A stretch of 64,000 bases of DNA from Rhizopus sp. PT2906 (lineage: Eukaryota > Mucoromycota > Mucoromycetes > Mucorales > Rhizopodaceae), in contig JAMYHX010000161.1 of assembly GCA_025529335.1 (NCBI GenBank), forward strand, positions 1-64,000, given 5' to 3'. A program made the position numbers and the translations under genes. Shown here in pieces: positions 1 to 13,300 of this stretch (its first letter is position 1; each line of letters starts with the position of its first letter). The notes beneath the pieces were generated by a model. It made no database searches. It was given only the letters and a program-made list of their open reading frames with translations, and had not been told where the DNA came from.

Positions 1-187
1 TGATTCTTTATATTCTCTCTTCTTGGTGCTATTACTCTCATTTGTATGTTGTCTCCTTTCGCACGCATTTTTTTTTAACCTTTGCGTAAATACTTTTCTT
101 AATATGCGCCAATTATTTTTTTCATATACATCATAATTTTATCCTCTTTCTGAAATTTATTTTTAATAAAACAGTACAGTGATAGCA

Positions 188-238
188 GTAGCATTGGCCT
201 ATTTTTGAGTACATTTTTGAGTGCACCAAGTGTTTGCC
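188..238 (+). repeat. Solo terminal inverted repeat of a MITE family
   Basis: The stretch GTAGCATTGGCCTATTTT...AGTGTTTGCC matches the right-hand terminus of the MITEs at 2920-3262 and 42790-43210 (GTAGCATTAGCCTATTTTCTGGTG...AGTGTTGGCC) with scattered substitutions. The matching left terminus and MITE interior are not present in bases 1-187, so this is a solo end or a truncated or very diverged copy. It lies about 60 bp upstream of the Fanzor fragment. Confidence 0.6.
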
Positions 239-300
239 AATTGATATAATGTAAAAAAAGAAGCTCCTCAACTTAACAAATATTACCAAAAAATCTTATT

Positions 301-618
301 ATGTACTCTAGCATTGGGAAGGACATAGTGAAACTGAAAGGCTTACGTTGCGGTGCAGCTAATATCGTCTGTCGCTGCCTGAAAAAGAGAGAAGCTGCTG
401 GCGACCTTCTTGTTGTGCCAATTGATAAGTTCAAAGCCTCAAAAAGTTGTTGTTGGTGTAAGACTGATATCTTTGATAGTGTGAGTGGCGTCAAAGGCGA
501 TAGTGTACTTGTCTGTAAAACATGTAGTACATTATGGCAACACGATGTCAACGAGGCAAAGAATATGATGAAAATCTCTTTTGCAATGCGGAAAGGCTTG
601 AGTCGGCCTGAAGCTTAG
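301..618 (+). pseudogene. Fanzor (eukaryotic TnpB-like) C-terminal fragment
   Basis: An open frame of 105 codons reads like the C-terminal third of a Fanzor/TnpB RNA-guided nuclease. It has a zinc ribbon with two Cys pairs (CCWC, then CKTC about 25 residues later) followed by WQHDVNEAKN, which corresponds to the RuvC-III 'RDVNxAxN' signature with the Asp kept and Arg replaced by His. Upstream, GKDIVKLKG resembles the segment just after RuvC-I in Mucorales Fanzors. The N-terminal two thirds, including the RuvC-I Asp, are absent, and the position where RuvC-II Glu is expected (PIDKFKASK) has no clear Glu. The ATG at 301 is probably only an internal Met. I take it as a dead remnant; family assignment is by motif recall, not by search. 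Confidence 0.65.
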
Positions 619-653
619 TCCAGAGGCTAGACTCATACTTAATTCACAAATCA

Positions 654-668
654 CCGTATTAAATACGG
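654..668. repeat. 15-bp palindrome downstream of the Fanzor relic
   Basis: CCGTATT-A-AATACGG is a perfect 7-bp inverted repeat with a one-base centre, 36 bp after the stop of the Fanzor fragment. TnpB/Fanzor elements usually have structured right ends next to the guide-RNA region, so this may be a leftover transposon end. It could equally be chance in AT-rich DNA. Confidence 0.4.
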
Positions 669-755
669 CTTTTCTTGCGTCTAAAGTTATATTTTGTAGA
701 AACACTGTAGCTGGTCTCTCTCTCACTTTTTCCCTTATGGTTTATTCCAAAAAGC

Positions 756-1454
756 ATGAACCTATTCAAAGGAGGCGGCTCACTTATTGTCACTTATCAA
801 ATAGCCAACAAGAAAGTAATTTTTGTTGGAGGAGGCAATATCGCTGCACAACGTATTGTCTTACTCAAGATGGAAGGCGTTCATGTCACAGTGGTGTGTC
901 CAGAATCAGGTTTAGCTGAGGAAGTAGACTGGATCAATCGCAAGTTTATAAATCAAGATCTCGATCACGCTGATATATGCCTGACAGCTTTAGATGTTCA
1001 CGAGGAATCATTACGTATTGGTCAGTTGTGTCGCGAACGATGTATTCCCGTGAACGTCGCAGACGTACCACCGCTCTGTGATTTCTATTTTATGAGTCAG
1101 CACCGTGATGGTCCTCTTCAGCTTGCTGTATCGACGAATGGACAGGGACCTTAGCTTGTCAACATGATTCCTGTCGAAGCAGCCAAGAGTTTACCTCCGA
1201 ATATGGGTTGTGTGATCGAAAGGATGAGCAGGCTTCGTGTAAAGGTGAAAGAGTGGGAACCCAGCATGAAAAACTCCGGAAAACGTATGACGTGGGTAAC
1301 ACTACTTTGTGAAAAGTGGGAATTAGATGGCATGGCCAAGTTGAATGAAGTAGATGAGGAGCAAGAGGCTGCCGTCTTTGAAGGGCTGCGTAAACACTTT
1401 TTGATTGACAATGTTCCTTCTGTTGAAAATATCTTGTCAAGAAAAGCTTTGTAA
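756..1454 (+). pseudogene. MET8: MET8-like sirohaem synthase with premature TAG
   Basis: Homologue of the bifunctional precorrin-2 dehydrogenase/sirohydrochlorin ferrochelatase that makes sirohaem for sulfite reductase. The reading frame from ATG 756 starts with GGGSLIVTYQIANKKV, then a Rossmann glycine motif VGGGNIAAQRIVLL, the conserved NVADVPPLCDFYF region, and the catalytic-domain signature VSTNGQGP. An in-frame TAG at 1152-1154 follows GQGP, where the family has Arg/Lys-Leu-Ala. The same frame then continues for 100 codons (MIPVEAAKSLPPNMG, IERMSRLRVKV) to a TAA at 1452. Total length without the stop is about 232 residues, against about 274 in yeast Met8p. The only GT...AG pair that would skip the TAG is 27 nt long and would delete the conserved STNGQGP block. 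Recent nonsense mutation, recoding or a base-call error remain possible. Confidence 0.75.
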
Positions 1455-2591
1455 CATTTGATTCAGGGCAGATCCTTCTTCTATATTTGTGCTGGTCACA
1501 TTATCCACTCAGTTCTCATCTCAAAGGCATAGAATAAAAATATAGTTTTGATATCCCCTAAGTTTTTAGATTGTTATACACTCTTTTCGGAAAGTAAATT
1601 CGCCTGTGATCGAAAATAAATACACCCATGATGAGAACAAAATTCATGTTGTATGAAATGTAAATTCGTCGTCGCCAAGAATATTAACAAATGGGCTCTG
1701 TCTTGGAGTTGAAATTAACTCTTTTGACTTGATGTCGTTTTATTCAAACATATTTTTCTTTGTCGTCTTTTTACGCAAATAATTTTTTTATTTTATGACA
1801 ACATTTTATAAAATTAATGTCAATAATTAATAAAAATACAGTATCAGTTTTGCTGTATAAAAAGAGACTAAAAGGGACAATTAATATGACATGTTTCTCA
1901 GTAATATTCCAACTGTTGGTCCGTTCAACCCTAAAGATCGGCAATCCACTTATTTTTGGACAGAAGCATTGATGTTCCACAATGACCGGAGTTCGATATA
2001 AATGATCCACTTTTGAGCATACAGTGAAGATTAAATTTTCAATCCACCGACGTTATGCATTTTGAGGAGTCCGACTGCATGATGATACCTCAGACACGAC
2101 ATATACGGCTGAAAACATACATAAAATACACCAAGAGCTTCATTTTACAATCGATATATACCTCAAACGTATAATCTTAGATTATTATGAAGTTGAACAG
2201 AGCAAAGCACGACACTAGAAAACAAAACTAGAAAAAAAAAAGAGGATGTGAGCAGTCTTCACCTCCTTAAGCCTGTAAACAATTAAATGTATTTATTTTA
2301 ACCACAATGCTGGTGTGTGGTTTTATTTTAGTTCGATATATATATTACAGCGTTTAAAGAGCAAAAAGAGCATAAGGTTAAAGGGAACTCAAGAGACACA
2401 GAGATATAAGAGTTATGAGGTCTCTGCAGTAAGGGTGCGGGTAACAGTTCTTACGCTTCCTGCTCGTTGAGCTTAGTACTGCTTGATTCATAAGTGGTGA
2501 TCTGTCAGTCGGTCTCACTTCATTTTAAGCTGGCAGGGCAGTAAAACATTCTTTTTGGAAAATGTTCAGCAATCTAACAGCTCTATCCATA
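1455..2591. other. Gene-poor intergenic stretch
   Basis: No convincing gene is visible. The only long open frame (1771-2010, minus) has no recognisable features. The plus strand around 1910-1990 reads briefly like coding sequence but has no clear exon boundaries. Confidence 0.5.
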
Positions 2592-2882
2592 TTACCGATT
2601 AAACACACATCCACAGATTTTTTTCTGAAGAAGATAGAATGTAAGATTCATACCTACAGCTTGAATAAGGAATGCTGACTTCAGATTGTATACATCTATC
2701 GCATTCTTTCCCATCAATCCCAGCCTGATCAGATCGATGTTGATCTTGCTTGTGTGGTGGGCTATAGATATGGGCTTAGCCTCCATAAAACCAATAGTTT
2801 TCTGCCCACTGGGGTGAAAGCCATCTAATCACACCGTCAGGTCTCCTCTCAGAAAGGTTCAACATAGGTGCAAATTCGCATT
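2592..2882 (-). pseudogene. Relic of Mucorales PD-(D/E)XK-like family
   Basis: Read on the minus strand, 2882-2800 encodes CEFAPMLNLSERRPDGVI. One base out of frame, 2807-2592 then encodes KTIGFMEAKP, DLIRLGLMGKNAIDVYNL and FLIQAVGMNLTFYLL. The order RPDG ... GFxEAK ... DLLRLxxxxKNAID ... QxxGxNxTFY matches the C-terminal module of the protein encoded at 43736-46165 (RPDG ... GFVEVK ... DLLRLALFASNGYD ... LQAIGLNITAYGF). RPDG and E-A-K have the order and spacing of a PD-(D/E)XK nuclease core. The frameshift and missing N-terminus mark it as a relic. It ends about 35 bp from the MITE at 2920. Confidence 0.6.
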
Positions 2883-2919
2883 CATTGTTCTTTGAATTGT
2901 TCAATTTAAACAAACAAAA

Positions 2920-3262
2920 CACTATATGTACCAGAAGTTAGACCAATTCGACAGGCGTTACCTCTACTCATTACCTATGATGCCCTCCAACAAAACTTTT
3001 CATCCATCTTGGCTTGTTTCTTTTCAAAGAGAAGAAGAGAAAAAAGAAATATTGTTATATATTCTAGTTTTATGTTATCGGTTGACCAACAAAGATGAAA
3101 GAACACGTGTAGTTACGATGACATTGTATTTTAATTAGGGAGAGTAAACTGGACAGCTTAGGTTAAGTAGGGGCTTTGGTAATGTGAAGTTGTATAGTGA
3201 CAACATAGGAGTGCCTTGATGCACTGTCTGTAGCATTAGCCTATTTTCTGGTGCATATAGTG
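2920..3262. mobile_element. MITE copy 1 (TIR family AACACTAC...)
   Basis: A 343-bp segment bounded by CACTATATGTACCAGAA on the left and, reverse-complemented on the right, CACTATATGCACCAGAA. Interior stretches (for example GTGAAGTTGTATAGTGACAA near 3186, and the 'AAAAAGAAAT...TTTTATGTT' region) match the copy at 42790-43210 in the same order and orientation. It encodes no transposase. No clear target-site duplication remains, so it is probably older than copy 2. Open frames that run into it (2926-3138 plus, 3241-3480 minus) are read-through artefacts. Confidence 0.75.
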
Positions 3263-4386
3263 CTGTCTTTTCTATTTATAGAACCATCGATGGCGACTTC
3301 TTGAACTAAATCCAACGCTTGTATAAGTAATTCTCGTGAAATTTGAGCTGAACTAGATACACCCGCGTAAATAGTCTTTTTGACTTCTGAAGGTAAATTA
3401 TATACTTCTGAGGATGCATTATCGCCTTTAAAGATAATCATAACCGATGACATCCGAGGTCGGAGTGAGCCACACGGCAACTGTGGAAGGAATGACCCAC
3501 AATCTGTGATTATGTCTTTTTGTTTATAAACTTGGCTGTAAAAGCTTCTATTTATTTAAATAATTGTCAATTGATGCAGGTTGCATTTTGTTTTTCGATG
3601 CCAAAAGAATGAAATTAAAAGAGTAACGTTTGTCATACAAAGAAGGATAACAGACAATCTTGATTCACTCTGGACATAAAAGAGAGAGTGTATGTGTGCT
3701 GTTGATTCATGCTTGAATTAAAACCGATATTCTGATGTGAAAATTAACATTTGTAACATGAAATCCCTAATGGTCCGATCAACTTGGTGTCATTTTCTTG
3801 AAATTGAATGAATCTGTCTATGCTCTGTAGCTGACTACTAATAGAAAAAGAATATAAGGCATAGTACCACCATCTGGAGTCCGACAAATGAGATCAACAA
3901 GGGCTGATATAAAAGAATTGAGACGTGTCATATTGTATTTCTTCTATTGAAAGCATGTCTTGTCCTATATCCTCATCATGTACACTTTATGTATAGTTTA
4001 GACATTTACTTGGATTTTAATTCCGTATTAAATGGTACTTAATTTTTTCCTATATTGGTGTAACAAAGTGTAAATATAACAGCACAAAGAAGAGACAAGA
4101 GTGAAGAGAAGAATTGTTTACATGACAGTAAGAAAAAGAAAGAGAAGAGAGAAAAGAGAAAAAGATAAAAGGACTATGCATAAAAATTTGTTCCTAAACT
4201 TGCATTGATCACATGAATCTTTTTTAAATTTGCCCTGATGCAAACACACCCCTTTTTTTTTTCTTTTTCTTTTTCTTTTTTATATACATACTTTGCTTAT
4301 ACCCAAAGCCAGACGGTATATCACGTAGACAACATTTTATGGGGTTTAACTTATATATACTTTGTTACATGTAGCTCAATGTTAAT
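3263..4386. promoter_or_regulatory. Upstream region of the giant cytoskeletal gene
   Basis: No gene is visible in this 1.1 kb. Near the downstream end are a purine-rich tract (about 4085-4170), a pyrimidine tract (about 4251-4280, CTTTTT repeats) and TATATACATAC at about 4281-4291, roughly 100 bp before the ATG at 4387. Pyrimidine tracts followed by TATA-like sequence are plausible core-promoter features, but this is inference. Confidence 0.35.
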
Positions 4387-7300
4387 ATGAGTACGGCATC
4401 TTCTAATGCAACATCACCTTCTACCTCCAGTAAACCTACTACCAACTTGGGTACAAATATGGTGAGGTCAGCTTCTAACCTGTCCATTTTTCAAAGCAAC
4501 AATAGAAAGCCAGTAACACGTTCACGGCAGAACACACTCGGCGGACTTGACTTTGGAGACGAACATGTCCGCAATATTGGATCAGATTACCAAGAGATAC
4601 AGATTCGTACCTTAACCAAATGGGTGAATGCACAGCTAAAGGAAGTGGGCGACCATATAGATAATATAAAGACTGATCTAAAGGACGGAAAGAGGCTACT
4701 TAAACTGTTATCGGTCGTATCAAAAGAACCAGCACCTAAACCCGAAAAGATGAACATGCGTATCCATCAATTAGCCAACGTGGCTCAAGCTCTCAGCTTC
4801 TTGGAGAAACAGGTCGGATCAGAAAATATGCCTGATATTGGAAACGAAGCGATTGTCAATGGTGACTTGAAAAAGACACTGGCTTTGATCTTTTTTATCA
4901 TGATGAAGTATCAGATACAGCTTATTTTAAATGAACATGGCGAGGATTTCATACAGTCTTTATCTGTAAGTATCACAGGAACGCGCCAAAGATAGGTCAT
5001 TAACTCATCTATCAGGAGCTGTCCAAAGTTGAAAATGGCAAAACGATGCAGTCGACCGATTTTATAGATGCAAGTTCCAACGCCAAACCCGTTGCAGGTT
5101 CATTAGCGACATCCCGTAAATTTGGAAGCCACAACTCGATCTCGGATAAGCTGCACAATTCGACGACTTCCACTTCACTTGACGCCAAGGTGGCATTACT
5201 TTACTGGGTACGCATTCAACTAGAAGATTACCTCACGGTCAACATTATACCCCCTATTCAAGATTTTTCAAGATCATGGCGAAACGGTGTTGCATTTTGT
5301 CTATTGATCCACAGACACAATCCCGCTTATATCCCCGACCTTTTCAGTGTCTATCTAACCATGAACCTTGCAGAGAAATCGACCTGGCTACAGCTGTTGA
5401 AGCTAGCATTTAGCTTGGCCACTGACAAGCTGGGAATACAAGCTTATCTAGAACCGGAAGATCTAGTCGATGTTGAATATCCTCATGAGCCTAGTGTTAT
5501 GATGTATGTGAGCGAGTATTACAAAATCATGTCAAAACATCAGCGCGAGGAATCAGACAGTGAAAAGAAAGAACGAGCTGCAAAACGAAAGGCGGCGATC
5601 ATTATGGCATCAGGCGGTATTGTTGAACCTCTTCCAGAAAACGAGAACAAGCCAGACAAATTACTGCCTCCGCTGATGGAAGCACCCGTGCCTGTGCCTG
5701 TGCCTTCTGCACGGCGGAGAAGAAAGATGCAGCAGCGTCAATCGAGTCTAGCAGAAGAGGATAAGGCAAGAATCAAGGCTGACTTGAACAATAAATTGTT
5801 GATGCAATTGACGGGACATTTACCGAGAGGAGTGCATCCGACATTAGACGAACTCTTGACGATTCACGACACTGTCCTTTCTTTCATTCGGTCTAATACC
5901 CTTACTATTGATGAAATGCCTCTTGAATTTCAAAGCTCAGCATCAGTAACTGAGTATGTAGAAGCAATTGAGATTATAGAAGAGCAGACCATGGTCGAAG
6001 AATCTCATCTAGAAACTGCACGAATAGCCAAAGATACACTCACGACTCCACCTGAAAAGGCGGACGATACCTTGATTCACCTGACTGATCTTCAGCGAAC
6101 ACAGGTTACGAAGCTATATGATATGCTGCAGAATGAATGGAATCAGTTTATAGAGCTTTTGAAAACGACAAAGGAAGATCTTATACAAGTAGAGAATACC
6201 TTGATTGATACAGAAGAGCGAGTCGAGCTGTACCTTAAACACGTGGCTAACATGCAGGAAGCATTAGACAAATACATGGTCGATATCAAACAGGTTTTGC
6301 CTCATAAAAACGCTATCGATGTGCTTCATCCTACAGAAAAGACAAATGAGACGATAGGTCAATATCAGCAACAGTTAGTTGCCATCTTGGATCGCTTTGC
6401 TCAATTTACTGATACTGTCTGGAAAGGATTTAACGATGAAACGCAAGGGTTGCCTAGCTCGGTCATGCAACTAGTGCAGCATCGATATACAGAGACGCAG
6501 GAGAAGTATAACTCATTAAAGAGGTGTTTCGAAAAGGAACAGAAAGAATGCGAGGATTTCAAAAAAGGGCTTATGATCGGAAGCAAGGTACAATCTATCG
6601 AATCTGAACTTGAAGTCATTCAGTCTATTATGGAAGATAGCAGTGAAGACAAAAAGACAACCAATGACACCATTCAAGATTTGGAAAGCAAAGTAGCTAA
6701 TGTAAAGACAAACCTTTATAGTCTAAAAGAAGAATTCAGCGACCTATTCTCACGCGACAATCGTTTTGCTGTACTTCTTTCTGAAATTCAAACCAAGTAT
6801 GAAATTGTCAATACATGGGTTGATCAAGTTCGAGTGTGGTTTGTAGAGGCAGAAAGAATCAGAGGATGGATCGAAGATCGTATTCAAATAATTCGTCAAA
6901 AAGACACTGAAGACTCTAAAATAGACCCCTTATCTCAAGACGTATTATCGCAGATAGGCCATATCAATATCGATGCTGTTGTGACAGAACATCAGAAGTT
7001 AAAGAAAGAGATCAACCGATTTAATGAAGATGACATGGCTCGCCTTCGTTCGCACGTCAAATCACTTACCATGACAGATGATGATGATGATGATCGTAAT
7101 CTAACACCAGCAGATGCCACTACCATCGAAATCACCTTGACAACTCTAAATAATTTGAATCGTCTAATGAGTTTACTACAGACAAGATCCAAGTTTGTAG
7201 GACTGCTTGGAAAGCGGTTGGAATGGGAGAGTCTTATCGAAAGAGCAGAACGATGGTGCAATGACAAAGACACAGAGATCTCCAACTTTATTCAAACAAG

Positions 7301-10300
7301 CGCCTGTTGGTCCAAAAAGCAGGACGATGAAGAAGAGGTCAGCAATCTTCAGATCAAGCAAAAGAATGAAGATATTATCCACACTCTAGTATCTCACGAA
7401 AATACAATTGCTGATTTTGATAAAGGAGAGTTTTCTAAAGTACTGGATATCTATCAAGAAATGGAAGAGATAGAGCAAGATACACTGCCTTCTCATCTGG
7501 AAGGTCGTCAAGAAGTACTAGAAAACAAGTTTGAATTTGTCATGAAAAAGTGCTCCTTTGCTCGAAAGATAGTTGAGCAGCATCTGGTTGTTAATGATGT
7601 TGTATCTCAATTTAAAAAACTCAAAAGTGAAGGCGAAAAAATAAAGATGCTTATGACACACAGTAACTCGACTGTCACCTCTAGTGGTGCTGGCCAGAAT
7701 GATCAAGACAACGGGTTTGATGAACGTATTCGGCAGTTTAAAGAAAGTTCATCTTACTGGGTGACGACCTTGTTGAAGCGTATACCTTATCCAGATTGTA
7801 ATCAAGGTCATTTCAAAGAAGAAGAGGAGGTAGCCAAAGAAAATAACCGGTTCATACAAAACAAGATGGAAGACTATTCCATGTATCTGGCAGAAATCAC
7901 AGAGGACCTCGAAATGCTCCTGACATCACATCGCGAAAACCTATCCTTACAGCAGCGCGCAAGCCTTGCCTATGACGACTTGTTAAGAATTACTTCTTGG
8001 ATCGAGGAACGACTCAAACTTCTTCTCAAGTTTGACTTTAGTATACTGGACAAAGAAGAAGTCATTAACGTAGATCATGAGACAATAGATCGCTTAGAGA
8101 AAGAGCACGACAGTATTATGTTTAAGATAAAGCATCTTGAAGAACGAGACATAAAGAGAACATTGGATGTTGTTCGTCGTCTTGAGATAGAGATTGAAGA
8201 AACAAACTCTACATCCATTGATCGTGCTGCTTTGATTGATGGAATTGAGCATTTGGAAGAAGCTCGTAATGAACTTATGGATATCTTATCGTTACGAACA
8301 CATCAGATTCATGCTTTGAAGAAGAGATCTAGTTGGGAATTACAATGGGATGAAGCCATTACCTATATGAACGAACTTGCTTATAAGCTATGGGATTTTA
8401 ATACCAAGTTTGCAGAATATGACATCGAAGGCTTACGAAAGCGAAGTAGCAGTAGCAGTATTGAAAGCACCCAGAGCATAGTAGATGTGATGGCTGAATT
8501 AGAACAGCTAAAAGAGCAAGTGAATATCCTACAGGACAGATATAGCATAGTTGTTGACGAGACTGCATTCAATGAATTGCAGGAAGCATACACTCAATTG
8601 ATCGATTATACTAACATGGCCCAAGAAGAACATCATTTGGTCACAGTACCAAAATGCTTGAATAATAAGCAGCTTGAAATTAACAAAGAGTATGAAGACC
8701 TGAAGAAGTTAACCCAGTATGTGTCAGACATAACAGAACAAAATCTAAAAGTCGAAAAGTGGACAAAATCATGCAGTGAGATACTTGTCCAAGGTGAAAA
8801 CATTTTAGACGAACTCCAACGATTTGTTCGTGAATCCAATGTCGATAAAGAAACCCCCAATACTGACGGTAATCCTGACATGAACTTGATGAATGACCGT
8901 GTGGATGCCTTCAAGGACCAAATTCATGATTTGCTTGAATGCTTCCAGTCTGTCCAGTACTTTGAATGTGGTAACTGGTTTACATCATGTCAGAACCAGT
9001 CTGTATCCGAATCGAACGAGTATAATGCCCAGATGAAAGTATTTATTGATAAAAAGATGCAAAGCTTGAAGAACTTGGAACAAGGAATAAATGACATTCT
9101 TCATGCTTATCAATCCATTGACACCATTAAGGCAAAGCTGGAAGAATATCAAGAAGATGCCCACAAATTACAAGAATGGATCGATAAATCTATGGAAAGT
9201 CTAAGCAAAAGACGTATTGAGAGTGCATCAGTTAGCTTAACTGGTATCACCAAGGATACCGTATCCACATGCAGAATAGAAAACCAGAACCATTTGAAAG
9301 AGCTGAATGATTTTGACGACAAGGAAGTACAGCACTTTCAAAAAAATATTGAAGATTTAATAACGACTGCATCCAACAATTCTTCGCCGCTTATTACACA
9401 AGTTATTGATGCATGCAAAGCACTGTCTGACAGCATCGTCAGAGGTATATCTACACTACGTCAAAGTATTACAAGCGAAACGCTCGCCTTGGATGCTACC
9501 TCCTACAGATTGATATGGGAAGAAGGCCTTGCGATTGGACAGGCACAACTTGATAAAATAAATGGTCAACTACAAGATTATGTGTCCAAAAAGAACAAAT
9601 GTGTTGCACGACAAGAGGAACTTACTGATGAATCTGTACAGTCTCTTTATGATGAACTACAAAAAGTGGAGGCTCAGTATAAGGTGTCCAAAGAAGAATC
9701 ACTCAATGCTATCGAAAAGCAATACGAGGATGTCAAGTCAAGCTTTTTGAAGCTCCCTCTTGTGAACTCAGTACCTGGTCATATACATGAACGAATGGAG
9801 GCATTCCAACGTTCATTTGAAAAAATGGAAGAAGCAATATCTCACCGTCAAAAGGAGCTTTACTACATACAGCAACGAGCAAAACTGGAATCAGACATAA
9901 AGTCAGCCATGTTGTCATTAGAGCAACAGACTAAGGCTGCTTCACTCTTCGTTGAAGTACACGCCAGATGGAACCCTAACGAAACAGAGAATATACGGGT
10001 CGATGACATAGTTGATGTTGAAGCCGAATGGTTAAAGAAGAAAAATGAATTTCAGCAATATCGACAAACGACATTGGTCAGCATCAAACAGGCTTATAAG
10101 GACCTCCAGACCGCTTCAGCTGCTTCAAAGCCAGGATTTATGTCTGAACTACATGTTAAAAAAATGGAAGCCCTGAACCAATCCGAAGATTATATGGACG
10201 CTGAAATAAATTATGCACAAGACTTGATAACGCTGAGAAAGCAACTATCAGAGTTCTTGGACAAAGAGTCTCAGCTTGAACAAACTGCTGATATGATCAG

Positions 10301-13300
10301 AGAAGAAATTCTTTCACAAGCGTCCATGGGGCCTCCTGAAAATGAATTGATGAACCGATTAGAAGCATTCAAAGAACAGGTCAAGGCAGCCACGGATTTT
10401 GCAAAGCTCAAAATCTTGATTCCTAAGCGACATAATGAAGAGGATGTTCCTATGACAGTAAAAGTCAAGGATAGAACAATGAACTCTGTAGTACAAGACG
10501 TCATTTCAACAAAGATCAATCGACTTGACGAGTTTGTAGAAAGTCTGTCCTCACTCATCAAGTCACATGAAGTGTTTACACGTCTACAGTACATATTGAG
10601 AACCTTTAGAAAACAAATGGCAGCTTGTGAAAAATGGATTCAAACAAGAAAAGATATTCTCGAGAAGAACGTGCATATGCTCGATGATGAAAATTTGGCT
10701 CTGGATCTGAATTGCTTGAGAGATGCTGTCAGTGAAGCTGATAGTATTCAAACAGCAATGAAAGCCTATGACAATAATTTTACATTGTTGTGTAAATATC
10801 GTGAGAAGTACATATCTGTATTTGAAGAACAAGTGCTACTCAGTGAAGAGGAAAGAGAAGAGAGACTGACTGAATACGAAGAAGTTGGCAAAACATTTGA
10901 AAGAATCAGTCATATGTGGCAAGATCTATTGCTCGAGACAGCAGAAGTATCGAATGCTCTTTCAAATGCACTGCTTCCAGCAGAATTAAATGGCCGTATA
11001 GCGATCTTGATGGACTCACTTGAAGCACTCAAGCAAGAAATAGACGCAGTTGATCAAGCATCTGTTACTGATGAGCAGGTTAACCAATGGCAAAGGCGCA
11101 TCGACCATTTAGAAGCAAGAGAATATGACCGACTTCACTCTGAAGTTCACGAACACGAACGTTCGATCAATGTAGACATAATGGAGTCCCTCAAGGCTAA
11201 ATTAGATACAGCAGGAGATACAATTTTTGAAATTAGAGCTACGTTGGCAAGTCTTTACGACATCATCAATGCTATCCGACTTCAAAATACACATGCAGAA
11301 AATGCAAAGGCGTTTCAAACATCATCATCAAGAGCATGTGTGCTCCTTGAATCCACCAAGAAACTTGGTTGTGTTGTAGAGAAAGCATCAGAAGCTGAGA
11401 GGGTTCAACAGTTGAGAAGCTTGATAATTATTCAAAAGCAAGTGAAAGAAGCCATCTCAGAATGTTCGGGTCTCTACGATGATTCATGTTCATATTACAC
11501 TGGGTTGAAGATTCAAGATCTATTAACCCCTCAAGCCGAGCTTATGCAAAAAGAGATTGAGGAATCGTTTGAGAAAATTCAAGCGGAAAGCGTCGAACTC
11601 TCTAGTTTAATTACAAGAACGTCAAAATGGATAGAGGCATGCGATGGGCTTGACAAATTGAGAAAGGTGCTCAACAATATAAAGAACGAGGTTGAGCGAT
11701 TCATTGTCAATGGAATTCCTTCAACTACATCAAGCAACAAGATACGTCGTTTTGAAAAACAACTTTTGCAAGTAGCCATGAATCAGGATGATCTTGAAAA
11801 CAACGTGAATAGCACCGAGGATATAGTCACAGACGAAGTGAACAAGGTGCCATTCTTCAAACAAAGTCAGGATATCCGCGCCTTGAATAATTTTATTCAA
11901 CTAGCATTGGATAAACGAAGAGCTGAAAAGGAAAGAACAATGTTATTTGAAGCCTTTAACAACGAAATCGCTAAAGTATCAAAAATCTGCGAAGATCAAA
12001 TAACTTATATTCGCCAACAGTCCAGTACGAATCCTGAACATCACTTAAAGAAGTCTGATGCCATAAAAAGTGTTGTGAATGCTTATACTGCTGCTTTGTC
12101 ACATATTGAAGATAACTATCATGACTGCAAGAGCAAGTATGATGGTATTATATCGGACCAGGCTAGTAAGCTCATAAGGATATACCAGCAACCAGCCTCT
12201 GATGTAGAGAATGCAAAGAAGAACCTTGAAAGACTATTAAAGGAACTTGATGTCTTGCTTCAAACCGAAAATGATTATATTACAACACTAAAGCTTTTAA
12301 AAAAACTGATCAGTCTCGACAAAGAAATAACAAGATCCATCAACGACCTCAAGACGGGTGCTTCACGTTCTTATGGCGTTAACAAGGGTGTTTTACTAAA
12401 GACTACTATCAGTAGCAACAGCAGAAGCAAAGAGATACCGGAACTTAGGAGCTTTATGCAGCGATATGAGTCCACAGAGGGTTCTGTTAAACTATTTTAC
12501 AAGAGATGCGACGAGCTCAGAAAGACTCTCAACCGACGCGCAAGTACTGCGCGTATAAATGCGATCATTAAGGCTATTGATAGACGTAAAGAAGACATGG
12601 GCAGAAAATGGAATGAAATAAAAACATCTGCAGATGAGACTCGTACAAGATTAGATTTACTACATAAATATCAAACAGTGAATATCAAGCTAGCAGAATC
12701 ACTTCGTTATGTAGAAGATCTTAAAGAACGAGTTGAAGCTCTACAGTTGTCAGGAAAGAGTGTATCAGTAGAAGAGCAAGAACTAGAGGAACTTCAGGAG
12801 GAGATTGACGGTACCCTAAAGAAGAATGTTAATGATATCGATACACTTTTGAAATCTATCCGTCTTAATCAGCTAAGCTCATCAATCTCTGAGACATCAC
12901 TAAAGGCTCAAAGAGACAAGCTAGTTGGCTCCATCGAAAACCTACGTCAATTAGTCATAGAACGTCAGGAACAAGCGCACACGGAAGGAAGCATAACTAA
13001 ATTCTTTGGTATAACAAACCAAATCGATACAGAAATCCTTCGACTATCCAAAGTTATTGAGGAGACATCAACCCAACATGCAAGTCTAATTGGATCCAAG
13101 TTTAACAAATCAGATCTTCAAGCACTTCTCAAGACCCTTGTCACTGCGTATAGATCAAGCGAACCAGTGGTTATCGAACTCTTGGATCAAGCCAAATCAG
13201 AGGCACGAAAACAGTTTCTGGATGATAATGATCGCGTGGCGAATGCAATCAAGAAAACAATGAAGGAATGGTCAAGCATCCAAGTTTCAGTGGCATCAAG

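Noticed and set aside
1127..1153. 27-nt GT...AG intron skipping the MET8 TAG
   Set aside because: Too short for these introns and it would remove the conserved STNGQGP segment.
3241..3480. 79-codon minus-strand frame
   Set aside because: Its end is the MITE terminus; the remainder has no recognisable features.
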